Below, one piece after another: positions 1 to 12,507 of a DNA stretch of 64,000 bases (the first letter of the stretch is position 1; the number at the start of each line of letters is the position of its first letter). Source of the stretch: Thelonectria olida (Eukaryota > Ascomycota > Sordariomycetes > Hypocreales > Nectriaceae); the NCBI GenBank assembly GCA_020736575.1, contig JAGPYM010000007.1:868001-932000 (forward strand), given 5' to 3'. Below the pieces are notes generated by a model. That model was not told the DNA's origin. It worked only from the letters and a program-made list of their open reading frames with translations, and ran no database searches. Position numbers and translations under genes: made by a program.

Positions 1-2453
1 CTGGATTCACCTGTCAAAGGATGAGATTGACCACCTCAACCAATTCATTGGCAGGATTCCGGAGGCTCACCGTCCCCTAGCGAAAAACATTCTCAGCAAA
101 CTACAACTTACTGGAGCGCCCCCAGAAACTCGAGACCTTCTTACCAAAATGCGAAAGGGTGAGGGAAATCTATCAATCTTGGACAAGGGAAGACTCATGC
201 GATGCGTCTACATGATTACGGAGCGAATGGTCGAGCTTGAGGAACATGAGGAGAAGAGCGGATCATTTTCCTCTTTCCGAATGGACGACGAGTCCAAGAC
301 CAAGGATCATGCCAAGGAGCAGAAGGAGGCAAAGGAGGATGGAACCGACAATGTCAAGTCAAAGCAGACCGGGTCTGGCAAGCAGGATGGTGGCAAACCT
401 CCCCGAAATGAGAGGAGTGGTTGGTTAGAGGCAGTTCAGACTGGTATTGCTATTGGTGTGACTGTCTGGATCGCGGAACTTCTAGCCAACCCCTTCTCTG
501 AGAAAGAAATCACTTGGCAGGAGATGAGGAAGGCTTTCCTTGACAAGGGACTTGTGCAAAGGATGGTTGTCATCAACGGATCTCAAGTGCGAGTTGAGCT
601 ACATCCTTCAGCCGGCGCCACTGGCGAATCAGGAAACCAAAAGAAGACTTACATTTTCTCCATTGGTTCAGTCGAGTCATTCGAACGGAAGCTGGAGGAG
701 GCCCAAGATCAGCTTGGAATTCCTCCTTCGGAGAGAATACCTGTTAGCTACGAGGCTGGCGGCGGGACCTTCGGCAATCTTCTCCTTGCGTTTGGCCCAA
801 CCCTCTTGTTTATTGGATTAATCCTCTGGACTCAACGATCGATGGGCGGGCGTGGCGGTGCGGCTGGTGGCATGTTCAACTTCGGTAAGAGCAAAGCTAA
901 GAAATTTAACGCTGAGAGCGCCGTCAAGGTCAAGTTCTCTGATGTTGCTGGCTTGGAGGAAGCTAAGACGGAAATCATGGAGTTCGTCAGCTTCTTGAAG
1001 CAACCCGAGAAGTTCGAGAAGCTGGGTGCCAAGATTCCCCGAGGTGCCATTCTCGCCGGTCCCCCCGGTACTGGTAAGACTCTTCTGGCCAAGGCAACGG
1101 CTGGTGAGTCCGGTGTCCCCTTCTTCAGCGTCAGCGGTTCCGAGTTTGTGGAGATGTTTGTCGGTGTTGGTCCCTCCCGAGTGCGAGACTTGTTCGCCGA
1201 GGGTCGTAAGAATGCCCCTTGCATCATCTTCATTGATGAAATCGATGCCATTGGCCGAGCACGTCAGGAGAGCGGCCGGGGCTTTGGTGGCAACGATGAG
1301 CGAGAGGCGACTCTGAACCAGATTCTGACTGAGATGGACGGTTTCAACACTCGCGAGCAGGTTGTCGTCTTGGCCGGTACCAACCGAGCAGATATGCTTG
1401 ACAAGGCGTTGATGCGACCTGGACGATTCGACCGACATATCTTCATTGACCGACCTACGATGAAGGGACGACAGGACATTTTCAAGGTGTACCTAAACAA
1501 GATTGTGACAAAGGAGGATCACGAGTATCTCGTCGGCCGACTTGCTACTCTGACTCCCGGCTTCTCTGGAGCAGACATTGCCAACGTCGTCAATGAGGCT
1601 GCGTTGATTGGTAAGTGGATCCGAGGCTTTCCCTGCACGATGGGAGAACAAGATTGCTAACGTAAAACCAGCTGCCCGAGGCAATGCCGACGATGTCAAG
1701 ATGGATCACTTTGAGCGAGCCATTGAGCGAGTGATTGGTGGTCTTGAGCGCAAGTCACTGGTGCTGAAGCCGGATGAGAAGAAGACAGTGGCGTACCACG
1801 AGGCCGGCCACGCCATCTGTGGTTGGTTCCTCCAGCACGCCGATCCTCTTTTGAAGGTGTCAATTATCCCTCGTGGTCAGGGTGCCCTGGGTTATGCCCA
1901 ATACCTACCCCAGGATGCTTACCTGATGAACACTAACCAGCTCATGGACCGCATGGCCATGACGATGGGAGGTCGTGTGTCAGAGGAGCTCCACTTCCCC
2001 ACGGTGACGACGGGAGCCAGTGACGACTTCAAGAAGGTTTCGCAAATGGCACGGAACATGGTGACACAATGGGGTATGTCAGAGAAGGTTGGACCTGTTC
2101 ACTTTGAGAACGACCCGAACCGAATGCAAAAGCCCTTCGCCGAGGCTACTGCACAGCAGATCGACCAGGAAGTGTCAAGAATTGTCGATGAGGCCTACAA
2201 GCGGTGCAAGGAGCTCCTCGTTGCCAAGAAGCACGAGGTTGGTCTGGTTGCAGAGGAGCTCCTCAAGAAGGAGATGCTGGTGCGAGACGACATGGTTCGA
2301 CTCCTTGGCAAGCGACCTTTTGATGACAATGAGGACTTTGAGAAGTACTTTGGAGGTGGCAAGGAGAGTAGCTCACCCCCACCATTCCCGGAGGAGACGG
2401 ATACACCCAGTGAGCCCCCAACACCGGCACCAGCATTCAAGAGCATTCAATAA
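1..2453 (+). CDS. AFG3: Mitochondrial m-AAA protease (AFG3/YTA12 family), 5' end cut by window edge
   Basis: ATP-dependent zinc metalloprotease of the inner mitochondrial membrane that degrades misfolded membrane proteins and matures some matrix proteins. Exons run from before base 1 to 1610 and 1672..2453. The intron 1611..1671 (61 bp, gtaagt, branch tgctaac at 1655-1661) rejoins the frame as an Ala codon. The frame is open from base 2, so the true start lies left of the window; the ATG at 149 is internal. Visible in order: a charged linker, a first membrane segment (about 427-490), the intermembrane-space domain, a second membrane segment (about 775-835), Walker A GPPGTGKT (1058-1081), Walker B IIFIDEID, an arginine-finger region RPGRFDRH, and after the intron the zinc site HEAGH (1797-1811). 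The C-terminus is acidic and proline-rich. All catalytic motifs are intact. The family is certain; whether it is the Afg3 or the Yta12 paralogue is not settled by what is visible. Confidence 0.95.
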
Positions 2454-4888
2454 GCTGCTGGCGATGGTGAAGGTTTCACCGGTGAAGGCGGCTTCTCGCT
2501 TCTACCCAAGTGGGCCAAAGCTTGCAGTTTCAGGCCCCGAGAAGAGGACATGGGGGACATGTGTATGGAGCTTTGGGGAACTTGACACAGGGCAGGGATT
2601 GGCCAGACGACGTTGGCCACTGGCTGGAGCATGACGACCCCGGCTGGGCCAGCAAACAAGAGACGGCAGGCGGAGGATTAGAATGGCTGGGCTCTCGGTC
2701 AAGGGGGCGGCACGCAGATGCACTCAACTCTACCTAACACACATACTCGGATCCGTCCAGTGTAATTTCAGCATATCATGATGGGGACTTGGAGAGGGGA
2801 GCAAAGCTTCCGGTGTAACATGTACTTTAAAGGGGGATAGAACTTGTAAAAAAAACTTGTCAATAAGGCTACAATAAAAGGGACAACCGAGTAAAAGGGA
2901 TGCAGTGGGATTGTAAGTGAAAGTGTGCTGGGGTTCTCCGTGCGAAGACTAGCAACTATCATGAGGGCGATTCGACAAGGGGTCTTGACAGCTCATACAA
3001 GGCTTTCCCTCATTGATTAATTGATTGCTGGCGGAGTCTCGGGACAATTCTACGAAATACCGAGCAAGGGGACGGAGAGGTCCCTTGGTGGCGGTTGGGT
3101 CAATGACACGATGGGCGAGGCGAGCGCTGATTGGCCAGTAAAGTTCCCCGATGGAAAGACTTTTCCTGTCCTCCGGACAAATTGATTGTTGTTGTATCGG
3201 TCGAGAAGGCGACATTCGAGGTGGAGGTGGAGGTGGATGTGGATGTGGAGGGTGAGCCAGGAAGGCGAGGAAGATGGTGGAATTGGAAGGCTATGTGATA
3301 AGATGATCCTCGCCTTTTCTATTCTTTCGATTCTACAAACACGGATGCCTTAGCAAGGGCCTTTTCTTACCTGTTCGTAGGGTCGTGGTACTAGCTTCCG
3401 ACTATGGCTTGAAGCCTAGGGCCACGAGGCTAACAAAGGGCGGTGTTTTTCGTTGGTACGGTAGCCGAACTTGACATATGCAGGCAGCTATTCGTACAGG
3501 CAAGTTCGGTCTTTGTACAGGCGCGTCTTTGTACAGGTACAGTACCTACTGCATCTATTTATGAACAAGGTCCTCGGGCTCGGTCTCCATCCAGTGAAAT
3601 GCAAGACACACGAGTGCCAAGGGGTCCTTATGGGGCTGAAGTTGACAGCTCGTGGGCGGAGGAGAAAGGTTCCGTGCATTCTAGTGCAAACCGTCACTTC
3701 AGCCTTCGGGCATCGGTTGTCGGGCTCGCGTGGCGGTGACGGGAGAGGCTGCGGGGAAGGGCGAGCAGTGAAGGAGATGGGTGATGTTGACAGCAACTTT
3801 GAGTGCCAATCAGAGGAAAGATTGTCCATGTCATCGTCATAAATGCCTCCGTCCGTGAGCCCACCCGTCGCAACCCTTCAACCCGTCGACGAGGGACAAT
3901 TTAAACTTACTACGTACCTATCTAGGTAGATACTAGTTTGTCAGTTACGTACTGTCCATATCAGTGAAGGAATGATTGTGGTGGTGTCATTCAACACTTT
4001 GACCCTTTTTCTTCTGCATCACGAGAGCAAGTAGCACCACCAACAACATCCTTTTTATTAACTCCTTTACTCCGTGCAAGTCATATCAGGCGTCTTCTTA
4101 TGCGCCATCTTTCACCGACCCGCGGTGCGCGCCTGTTGCTGTTGTGCTTGTGCATGGCGGCGTGGGGTAAAGTTACATTCCCCTCTTGTTCAATTGCCTC
4201 TAGCCCGGAAATAATGGAGAAAGAGGCGGTTAGACGCTTCCTGTTTCCGTTGGGTTGGATAGGAAAAAAGGGTTCGTTCCTTTCTTTGCGCGTCTTTGGT
4301 CGTTTGCGATTGGTTCGTCGAAAAGTGCCGTTAGTTCTGAATGCCTCGTTACTCCTAGTAGTGACTAGGTAGCTATTTCATAGTCTACATACCTAGATTC
4401 TACTACCCTCCCCATTCCATCTTCTATTTCCTATTTTGATCTCTTGCGTGCACAAGTGTGGAATTAGTTGGTGGCCTCAATCTGTAGCCGCTGCTATCTA
4501 AGTATAATTTACATCATCTCTCTACCTCTCTCCCCGCAGCCAGCCACACCGAAACCTTTTACAGCTACCTTATTTTTTATTTTATTTCCCCCTTCCTTCT
4601 TTCCCGATTTGCATCGCCTTCCTCCAAAATCAATTAGATTCCATTCCCTGAGCTTAGCAACTGGCAATCGCAAACTTTCACGCCGTCCCTTCCCTCTCGA
4701 GTCCGGATCCACCCTTCCGCCTGCCGCCTGCCTCAACCACCTCTATCCAGCCCTTGAACTAAAACCCAATCGCCGGGTCGCGACAGGTCAATAAGTACCT
4801 TCCAACTTTGTTACTTTCAAATCTCCCAACAAATTGTACACACAAACCTTCTCTCTTCCTCCGTCCTCTCGTCTTACTCGCCTCCTCG
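2454..4888. other. Intergenic: m-AAA protease 3' UTR and BOR1 promoter
   Basis: No supportable gene in 2.4 kb. An AATAAA at 2873-2878 is a candidate poly(A) signal for the upstream gene. A GGAGGTGGA-type purine repeat lies at about 3217-3252, and a short 'gtacagg' motif recurs at about 3495-3545. A TACCTAtCTAGGTA-like palindrome sits at about 3916-3930. The pyrimidine-rich stretch at about 4500-4740 looks like a promoter or leader for the next gene. The small open frames here share no recognisable motif. Confidence 0.6.
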
Positions 4889-7034
4889 ATGGCTTCATCA
4901 CCCGGCGAGCGAGGTCACTCCTCGCCAACTTTCGCCCCAGACTCACCTCCGCGTGCGCAACCAGAAGAAAAGCCCCGGAAGAAAGACGCTTGGTGGAAGA
5001 TTCACCTTTTCCGAGGCATGATCAACGATATTCGCCGGCGAGCCCCTTACTATGTTAGTGACTGGCGGGATGCTTGGGACTATCGAGTCGTCCCAGCTAC
5101 CGTTTACATGTACTTTGCCAAGTAAGTCCTTCTCGACAGTCGGTTATCGTGATGGAGTGTGCTCACACTGGAACGTCTGTCTGTAGCATCTTGCCTGCTC
5201 TCGCCTTTTCTCTAGACATGTTCCAAAAGACGGGCTCCAACTACGGAGTCAACGAAGTCCTTCTCGCTTCGGTCCTTGGATCCGTCGTCTTCTCCCTTTT
5301 TGCGGCCCAGCCTCTTGTTATTGTTGGTGTAACTGGGCCTATTACCGTCTTCAACTAGTAAGTTACCGCCCCTGGGGTATTTCGTACTGCCCATATCCCT
5401 CGAGTCTAACCATTCGTTCTTGGTCAGCACTGTCTACGATATCATGAAAGATACAGGGGTCAATTACATCGGCTTCATGTGCTGGATCGGCATGTAAGTT
5501 ATTTCATCCCCAATATCTACGATACCTGAAGCTCACATATCCATCCAATGCAGATGGTCCCTCATCCTTCACTGGATCCTTGCCATTACAAATTCGTGCA
5601 ACTGGCTCCGTTGGGTCACCCGTTTCCCCTGCGACATCTTCGGCTTCTACGTCGCCTTCATATATCTGCAAAAGGGCATCCAGGTCCTCCAACGCCTCGG
5701 TGACGATTCTGCCTTTTATCTCTCCGTCATGGCCGCCCTGCTCGTCTTCATGATTGCCTACATTTGCGGCGAACTCGGCACCAGCAGCCTATTCCGACAT
5801 CCTATTCGCGTCTTCCTCAAGGACTATGGCACCCCTTTGACCCTCATTTTCTTCACCGGCTTCGTACATTTTGGGCGTATGGCTGAGGTCCACCTTGAGC
5901 GGTTGCCAACGGGGATTGCTTTTGAGCCGACGAGTGATCGTTGCTGGCTTGTCAATTTCTGGGAGTTGAGTGTCGGGGAGATCTTTACCGCACTGCCTTT
6001 TGCCATTCTCCTGACCATTCTGTTTTGGTTCGACCACAATGGTGAGTTCATTCTTGCGGTAGCCAGCCCCTGGAAACAATCCTCAACTAACGTCTCCTCT
6101 AGTCTCGTCCCTCATCGCCCAAGGCAGCGAATTTCCCCTCGCCAAACCCGCCGGCTTTCATTGGGATCTCTTCTTACTCGGTCTCACCACTGGCATTGCC
6201 GGCATACTTGGCCTTCCCTTCCCTAACGGTCTTATTCCCCAAGCGCCTTTCCATACCGAAACTCTTTGCGTCACCAAGCCCGTCAAACAAGTCGACGAAA
6301 AGGGTAACGGAAAGGAAGGGCCGTACTCTTTCGAGACAACCCATGTTGTCGAGCAACGCGTGTCTAACCTAGCTCAGGGGCTTCTAACCCTTGGTACCAT
6401 GGCAGGTCCCCTTCTAGTCGTCATTCATCTCATCCCTCACGGTGTCCTCGCCGGCCTCTTCTTCGTTATGGGTGTCCAGGCTCTCGAGGGCAATGGCATC
6501 ACCGCCAAGCTCGTCTTCCTTGCCCGCGACAAGGCTCTCACGCCCTCTACTGTCCCTCTTCTCCGGATTCGCCGCCGAGCAGCTATCTGGATATTCGTTG
6601 CCATCGAGCTCGTTGGTTTCGGCGCAACCTTTGCCATCACTCAGACTGTCGCCGCCGTCGGCTTTCCAGTCTTCATCCTGGCACTTATTCCCATCCGGGC
6701 TCTGCTTCTCCCTCGCATCTTCAAGCCGGAAGAGCTCTCTGCTCTCGACGAGCCGACCGCCTCAGACTTCATCATGGAAGGCATTAGTGGTGCTAGGCAC
6801 GGTGTGAAAGACGAAGAAGATCCTGGCGAGGAGATGTCCGCTGTGCCCAGTCGGCCGGTATCGTCTCGTTCGCAGCAAATGCCCAGACACGAAGACAGTG
6901 TTTTTGCGCACCCTGGCGCGCCACGGAAAAGCCAGGAGGATTTGGCTGAGCTGGGTCAAGTCCAGTCGGGGAAGAGTACAGCAACAAGAAGGAGAAGCAT
7001 CGACAGACGGCCTTCCCATTTCCCGTCTGCTTAG
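4889..7034 (+). CDS. BOR1: Bor1-type boron/bicarbonate-family anion transporter
   Basis: Plasma-membrane anion exporter of the HCO3- transporter (SLC4-like) family; the yeast member Bor1 exports borate. Exons 4889..5121, 5187..5357, 5428..5493, 5554..6041 and 6103..7034 give 629 residues. The introns are 65, 70, 60 and 61 bp, all GT-AG, and each restores frame. The N-terminus is short, hydrophilic and proline-rich, ending in a basic WWKIHLFRGMINDIRRR-type stretch. The family core follows (FAAQPLVIVGVTGP, WIGIWSLILHW, FYVAFIYL, FGRMAEVHLERLP). A run of hydrophobic helices continues to about residue 520, and the cytosolic tail is rich in Ser and Arg. The start at 4889 was chosen because the hydrophilic MASSPGERG start matches the fold of the family; an in-frame ATG at 4808 would add 27 residues. 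Length is close to yeast Bor1 plus a longer tail. The gene is convergent with TOF1. Substrate is inferred from the family. Confidence 0.93.
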
Positions 7035-7463
7035 TTTGTGAAGTAAATCATTTTCGACAGACGTTTATACGGCACGCATGATTTCTTGCATCAGCGTTTT
7101 TCTTGGATACACACGACGCCATGAGTACCACGTCTCATGACGCTAACTGCAATATAAAAGCATCGGGGACAGGCCGGCTCAGGTATATCAGGCGATTAAC
7201 ATGGATAAAGGGATGGATATACCCCGACGAGGACGAAGGCCACGACCCGTCTTAGAGATATAGTTCACAAGACATACAGCAGAGATTATGACCGCAGATG
7301 AAATAGACATGATGATAAAGGCAATGTTACAGTTCCACAGGCGTTAGATAGGTCTATTTCGATATCATGCGTAATTAACGAAGCAATCATATGCCAAGCT
7401 ACTATGCTTCCCACGCCATCCAGTCCAAAACCTCCAACGCCAACCAGTCCTATATATGATGTA
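7035..7463. other. Convergent 3' spacer between BOR1 and TOF1
   Basis: A 429-bp spacer between two stop codons on opposite strands, presumably holding both 3' UTRs and terminators. It is modestly AT-rich (caatataaaagc at about 7150). I see no gene in it. Confidence 0.6.
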
Positions 7464-10400
7464 TTATTCATCGTCATCGTCACTATCCATGACAAATCCT
7501 CCACGCACTCTCGGTCGTCTCGCCAATGCTGGTAATATATCCTCGTCCTCTTCGGCCGCTTCCACTTGCGTTTCTGTCTCCTTCTCAGTTGTCGTGCCGC
7601 CCATCTCCACGTCCCCCTCCTCTTGCTCTTCCTCTTCCTCTTCCTCGGCATCCGCACTCACTCGTCGTCGCTTGCGATTCTCACCATCGCTACCATCCAA
7701 CGACGCATCCTCCGTCTCATCATCGGGATCAGAGTCAGAGTCAGAGTCAGAGTCAGAGCTAATTTCCCGCACGGGAGCACGCTTCTTGGGCTCTTGGCTC
7801 ACAGGCGGCATCTCGGTGGCCTTTGCAGCACTGGCAGCGCGGGCGGCGACTTCGCGCTCCTTGGCGAAGAAGGCTTCGTCTTCGTCCGAGTCGAACTCGT
7901 CGTCGCCCTCACGCACGTACAGGGCCGACTTGATGCGGCGGGCCTTTTCGGCCTGTGCCTCACGACGCTTGCGCGCTTCATCCAGCAGCTCGTCGCTGCC
8001 TCTGCGGCGACGCTTGCGGGACTTCTTGGGTCGCTTCTCCTCGTCGATGACCTTGCGGACTGTGGGACCGCCGATGGGGAAAAGGATCTCGTCGTCGGGC
8101 TCGCCCTCTTCGTCGTCGTCGAAGGCAGCCTTTTTCCGAGGCGCCGTCTTGCGCTTGAGCTGATGCTCGGCGAGAACGCCCTCCTCGAAAGTGGGCGGGC
8201 TGAATTCTGCCTGGTTGATGTAGTCGAGAGCCTCCTTAAGAGCATCGGCAGAAACATCGGCGGGAATGGCCCAGGCGGATTCGGGCGTCTCGTCTAAGGC
8301 GGGGCCGAGAAGCTGGATATTGGCGAGTTTCAAGAGTAGGCGAAGATGTGAGTTCTTGTACATGGCTGTTCGCTGGTCTTTATCATCAGGTCGAACAACT
8401 GCGTTTCGTTAGTCACTGCATAACGAAGGGCGAGCAAATGGGTTCAACTTACGAAATACAGAAGGCAGCTTCGGTTCCTTCTCCGCCGGTTGCGCCTCTC
8501 CGTCCTGTTCTCCATCCTGCGGAGTCTCGGTTGAAGCCATCGCCTCCTCGGCTGCAGCCCAGGCTCGGCGTTCACTTTCAGCCTTGGTGAGGTTCTGCTT
8601 GACCCAGCCGATGAGATCCGCTTGGCCTTTATCTAGCATGGCGCCCACAACAATGGCAACTTGTCGGTCTTTCTCCTCTGTGTTCTTGAAGACGAGCTCG
8701 GCTCCGGGTTTGGCTTTGCTCGCAGTAGCAGCTGTTTGTCGCTCGTAGCCATACTCGAGGAAAAAGGCAGTGCTTTGCAGCTTGCTGAAGAGCAACTCAA
8801 TTATGAGCTCTGGACGTTCCTCCATCTTCTTGAAGCATTTGCGCAGGATCTGCTTGACCAGTTCTTCCCATTCCTTGTGCATTTTTGACGTCTTCTCCAA
8901 TGCAGCAGGACCCTTAATCATGTTGTAAAAGAGATGGATAATGTCGACTCGATAGAGCATGACGCTCATGTCCTGCTTGAACGCGACACGGTAGAAATAT
9001 CGGTGCGCGCGTTTGAGCTGGGTATCATTCATGTCGCGGTAAAATTTGGTGAACTTGACAAATGTGTCAACCACTCCCTGGGGCGTGAACTTTGAGGCAA
9101 ATCGGTGAAAGTCGAACTTGCGCTCTTTCGTGGTACGCTCGGCGGATGCCTCATCATCTTCTGAGCCATCATTCTCATAATCCATGTTATCTTCTCCAGC
9201 TTCCTGCTGGGCGGCCTTCTTCTTGCGTCGAGTGCGTTTTCGTGACCGCACTTGCATGTCCATATTCTGTTTTGAGTAGGCTTCCAAGATGCGAAGGAAA
9301 TGGTGCACCAGCTCTGTGGCGGCGTCGAGATAAGCGAATCCTTGGTCCTTGTACAACCTAATGATGTTGGCAATGGCATCATGAGTGGCCTCTTCGTAGA
9401 AGAGACGACTCAAGACGTTCTCTGCAATGTCCTGATCATCCTCGCTACTAGAGTCGGCCATCTCTGAGACAGTGAGCAGGATCTCAGTGAAGCAACGCAT
9501 TACCGCCGTCAGCTCGTGCCAATCCTTGTACTCGTATGCTTCGTGGAGAGCCTTGTTGAGGGTGATGAACATTTCCTGGTTCAGCACACCAGCCACAAGG
9601 TTGAAACTGCTGACTTCCTCGTTGCTCTTGGGATTTGACTCTTTCTTGGATTTACGTCGCATCCGTTCGGCTTCCAGGAACCAAGCCACCATATAGAAGA
9701 ACTGGCGTCGGTGATACTGCATCAGGTGTGGTGCTTCGCGGTCGATCGTTTTCCGAATATGGGTGAAGAGGGGGTTGAAGCCAGAGTCGAGAAACTCCTC
9801 AACAAAGGAACGAAGCTGATCATTCGCTCGAGAATTGAGCTTTGTGGGCAGGCCAAGGTCTGCCTCGTCCTTGTCGCCCTTGCGAGGTCGACGAGGGGGC
9901 CGGAAAGACTTGGAACTATCCATCTTTTGGTTGCGCGTGCTAGCATCGGCCAAGGCATCCTGACCTGACAAAGAGGACATTTTACCATCTTCACGCTTCA
10001 CCCAGATCATGGTACCAAAGCGGTTGTGGCGTGTGGGACCCTTTCGGTTGTAGGCCTTAAGCATTGACTCTTCCTTGCTCATCATAGCGCTGAGCTCTCC
10101 AGCTCTAGCCTTACTCAATTGTTGCTCATTCATGAAGAGCTTCTCTGCGCTGACCTGTTTGACCAAGTGGTAGATAATTTCCATGACGGTCGTGTCTTCG
10201 GTTCGAAAGTCCTCGCCCATGTTGGAGGCCAGCGTGAGGAGGACCATAAAAATGTCCTGATACGAAAACGCATCGATCGTGGCGGATCTCGAGATCTGCG
10301 ACTCGTCGCCATCGTATTTGACGTTAGAGGGCGGTTCGATCATGGCCATGTTGCGGAGGAAAAAGAGCACCAGCTTTATGATGCCTTGATCTCTGGGGGT

Positions 10401-10975
10401 CCTGTCACCGATTGGGATAGCCATGGAGGGCAGGGCCACCCGGACAGCTGTATGAAGTATTCGGGCCTCGTCAAAATTGATCATCGCCCGCTTGTATGCC
10501 ACCTGGGCCAGCTCGAGGACGGGGATGTGACGATGATGGTTGACGGTCATGCGTTCACGATCCTTTTCGATGGGCCAGGTCAGAGGGACCAAGACCTCGT
10601 AGCAAGCCAGGGCTATCCTCGACTTGAACTTGTTGTCCATGGCGTTTTCGGGCCATGTCGCAAGAATGGGGAGCAAGTCGCCCTCGATCAGGTTCGCTTC
10701 GTGGAGGCATCGGGCAACGTCCATGCGGTTCGTCTTTTCGTCGTAGAAACGGATCCATCGTTTGATATCGCGGAGGACCTCAAGGGCATCGTCTCCGAGT
10801 TGGTATTTTCCATCATCGTCTGCACTGATGCCACCCAGCTAGAGTGGCTGTCAGTATCTTTCTTGAGAGCAACGACCTGAAGATTAAAAGGGAGGCTTAC
10901 CGCAGAGACGAGACTGTTGACATGGGCTCGCACCTCTGGGTGGACAATGTCGGTAGTGCCATCGCCGAGCTCCAT
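7464..10975 (-). CDS. TOF1: Topoisomerase 1-associated factor 1 (Timeless/Swi1 family)
   Basis: Nuclear replication-fork protection subunit, partner of Csm3 (Tipin). It keeps helicase and polymerase coupled and signals stalled forks. Read on the minus strand, exons are 10901..10975, 8453..10838 and 7464..8398, giving 1131 residues. Introns 10839..10900 (62 bp) and 8399..8452 (54 bp) are GT-AG and frame-consistent. The N-terminus [19 protein letters not shown] leads into the Timeless domain (roughly residues 30-300), with motifs [20 protein letters not shown] and [18 protein letters not shown]. The middle is a helical repeat. A basic patch [11 protein letters not shown] and acidic stretches follow. 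The last exon ends in a very acidic tail. In it an AGAGTC repeat (about 7731-7757) encodes alternating Ser-Asp, likely casein-kinase-2 sites. The C-terminus ends in [12 protein letters not shown]. Length is usual for fungal Tof1. It is divergent from the dehydrogenase gene at 11431. Confidence 0.95.
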
Positions 10976-11430
10976 TGTTGGGTATCGACAGCTTCGCAGC
11001 TGCTGTTGTTGGCATGATACGAATGCAATTCACCGTGGGGCTCAAAATAATGTGGCCATGGAGATGGTCCCTCCCTCTTTGGAATTGTTCCCTAGGGCGC
11101 TCAGACACGCGACGAGACGCGTAAAGTCCCTGAGACGGTCGTGTTTAATTGAGGCGCGCTGGATAAGGTGGCACGCGATAAGATAAGCGATAAGCTATCA
11201 TAGTAACGGACCAGCCGCGGCCAGTGACCACAACGACACGGCAACATAACGGCTGCTCGGCATTCTTGGTAGCTGCGCCGATGGAACCAACTCGGGCTCT
11301 GGCGGCACCTCCGGCCCATGCCGAGGTTACCCGCCCATGACCGCATGCATCTTACAGTGTAACTTCCCCCACGGGGAAGCTCGCACAGCGACTCCCTTTA
11401 CGAACACATCCTCATCAAAAATTTCCAGCA
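10976..11430. promoter_or_regulatory. Bidirectional promoter TOF1 / 3-hydroxyacyl-CoA dehydrogenase
   Basis: 455 bp separate the two divergent start codons, so both genes must share this control region. It contains the GATA cluster listed separately. No TATA box is obvious. The shared use is inferred from layout alone. Confidence 0.65.
11162..11199. promoter_or_regulatory. Cluster of GATA-factor sites
   Basis: Four GATAAG hexamers at 11162-11167, 11177-11182, 11182-11187 and 11189-11194, plus a TATC (GATA on the other strand) at 11196-11199, lie within 38 bp. Fungal GATA factors (AreA/NIT2 type nitrogen regulators, white-collar type light regulators) bind such clustered sites. Which factor binds is unknown. 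Confidence 0.55.
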
Positions 11431-12507
11431 ATGGCGACTTCACTTTTCCGAATGAGATCAATTGGGGCTGTGCGCCAAGTGCGCTCTTTCAGCTCCTCTC
11501 CTCGACAGTATGCCGCTGCCGAAGTCAAGAAATTGGGTGTAATTGGTGCTGGTCAGATGGTATGTTGAGGCTCACATGTCAAAAAGAAATCATGATTCGT
11601 TCAGCTAACAATCATCGCTAGGGATTGGGAATTGCTCTCGTTGCCGCTCGACAAGCTCAGGTGCCCGTTACTCTGATTGACAGCTCGGAGAAGTCTTTGG
11701 AGAAGGGCCTTGCTTTTGCTGGTACCGCCTCAATCCATCCCATCCAGACTTATACGCGAAAGCTGACGTCGTATAGACAAGCTCCTGGCCAAAGAGGTGT
11801 CCAAGTCGAGAATCTCCCAAGAGGATGCCGACAAGGCTCGTTCCCTCCTCACTCCCAGCACCAAGATCGAGGATCTCTCGTCTGTCGACTTTGTAATTGA
11901 GGCCATCCCCGAGATCCCCAACCTCAAGTTCGACATATTCAGCAAGCTGGCCCAGATCTGTCCCCAGCATGCCATTCTGGCCACAAACACATCTTCCATC
12001 TCCATCACTCGCATCGCCGCCGCCACTACCTCGGATCCCAAGGATACCTCTGCCTCGTCCCGCGTCGTCTCCACCCACTTCATGAACCCCGTGCCCGTGC
12101 AGAAGGGCGTCGAGATCATCAGCGGCCTGCAGACTAGCCAGGACACCCTCGACACCGCCGTCGAGTTCTGCAAGAAGATGGGCAAGGTCCCGTCCGTGTC
12201 TGCCGACTCGCCCGGCTTCTTGGCCAACCGGATCCTCATGCCCTACATCAACGAGGCCATCATCTGTCTCGAGACTGGCGTCGGCGATCGCGACTCCATC
12301 GACGCCATCATGAAGAACGGCACCAACGTGCCCATGGGCCCGCTGCAGCTCGCCGACTTCATCGGCTTGGACACGTGCCTGGCCATCATGAGGGTTCTGT
12401 ACGAGGAGACTGCCGACTCCAAGTACAGGCCGAGTGTTCTGTTGAAGAAGATGGTGGACGCTGGCTGGATGGGCAAGAAGAGCGGCAAGGGTTTCTACGA
12501 TTATTGA
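11431..12507 (+). CDS. Mitochondrial 3-hydroxyacyl-CoA (3-hydroxybutyryl-CoA) dehydrogenase
   Basis: NAD-dependent oxidation of L-3-hydroxyacyl-CoA to 3-ketoacyl-CoA in beta-oxidation, or the related butyryl-CoA step. Exons 11431..11559, 11622..11721 and 11777..12507 give 319 residues, the usual length for single-domain HAD. Introns are 62 and 55 bp. Residues 1-30 are Arg/Ser-rich without acids (RMRSIGAVRQVRSFSSSPRQ), a typical mitochondrial presequence. The Rossmann motif GAGQMG (39-44) is split by intron 1 between Met and Gly. Further family motifs are DFVIEAIPE, LATNTSSISI, STHFMNPVP (with the catalytic His), the NEAI segment (with the Glu partner) and the C-terminal end GKKSGKGFYDY. A candidate poly(A) signal AATAAA lies at 12607-12612. 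It shares its promoter with TOF1. Chain-length preference cannot be read from the sequence. Confidence 0.95.

Noticed and set aside
818..1438. 206-codon minus-strand frame opposite the m-AAA protease
   Set aside because: Antisense shadow of the AAA domain; the plus strand carries all the family motifs.
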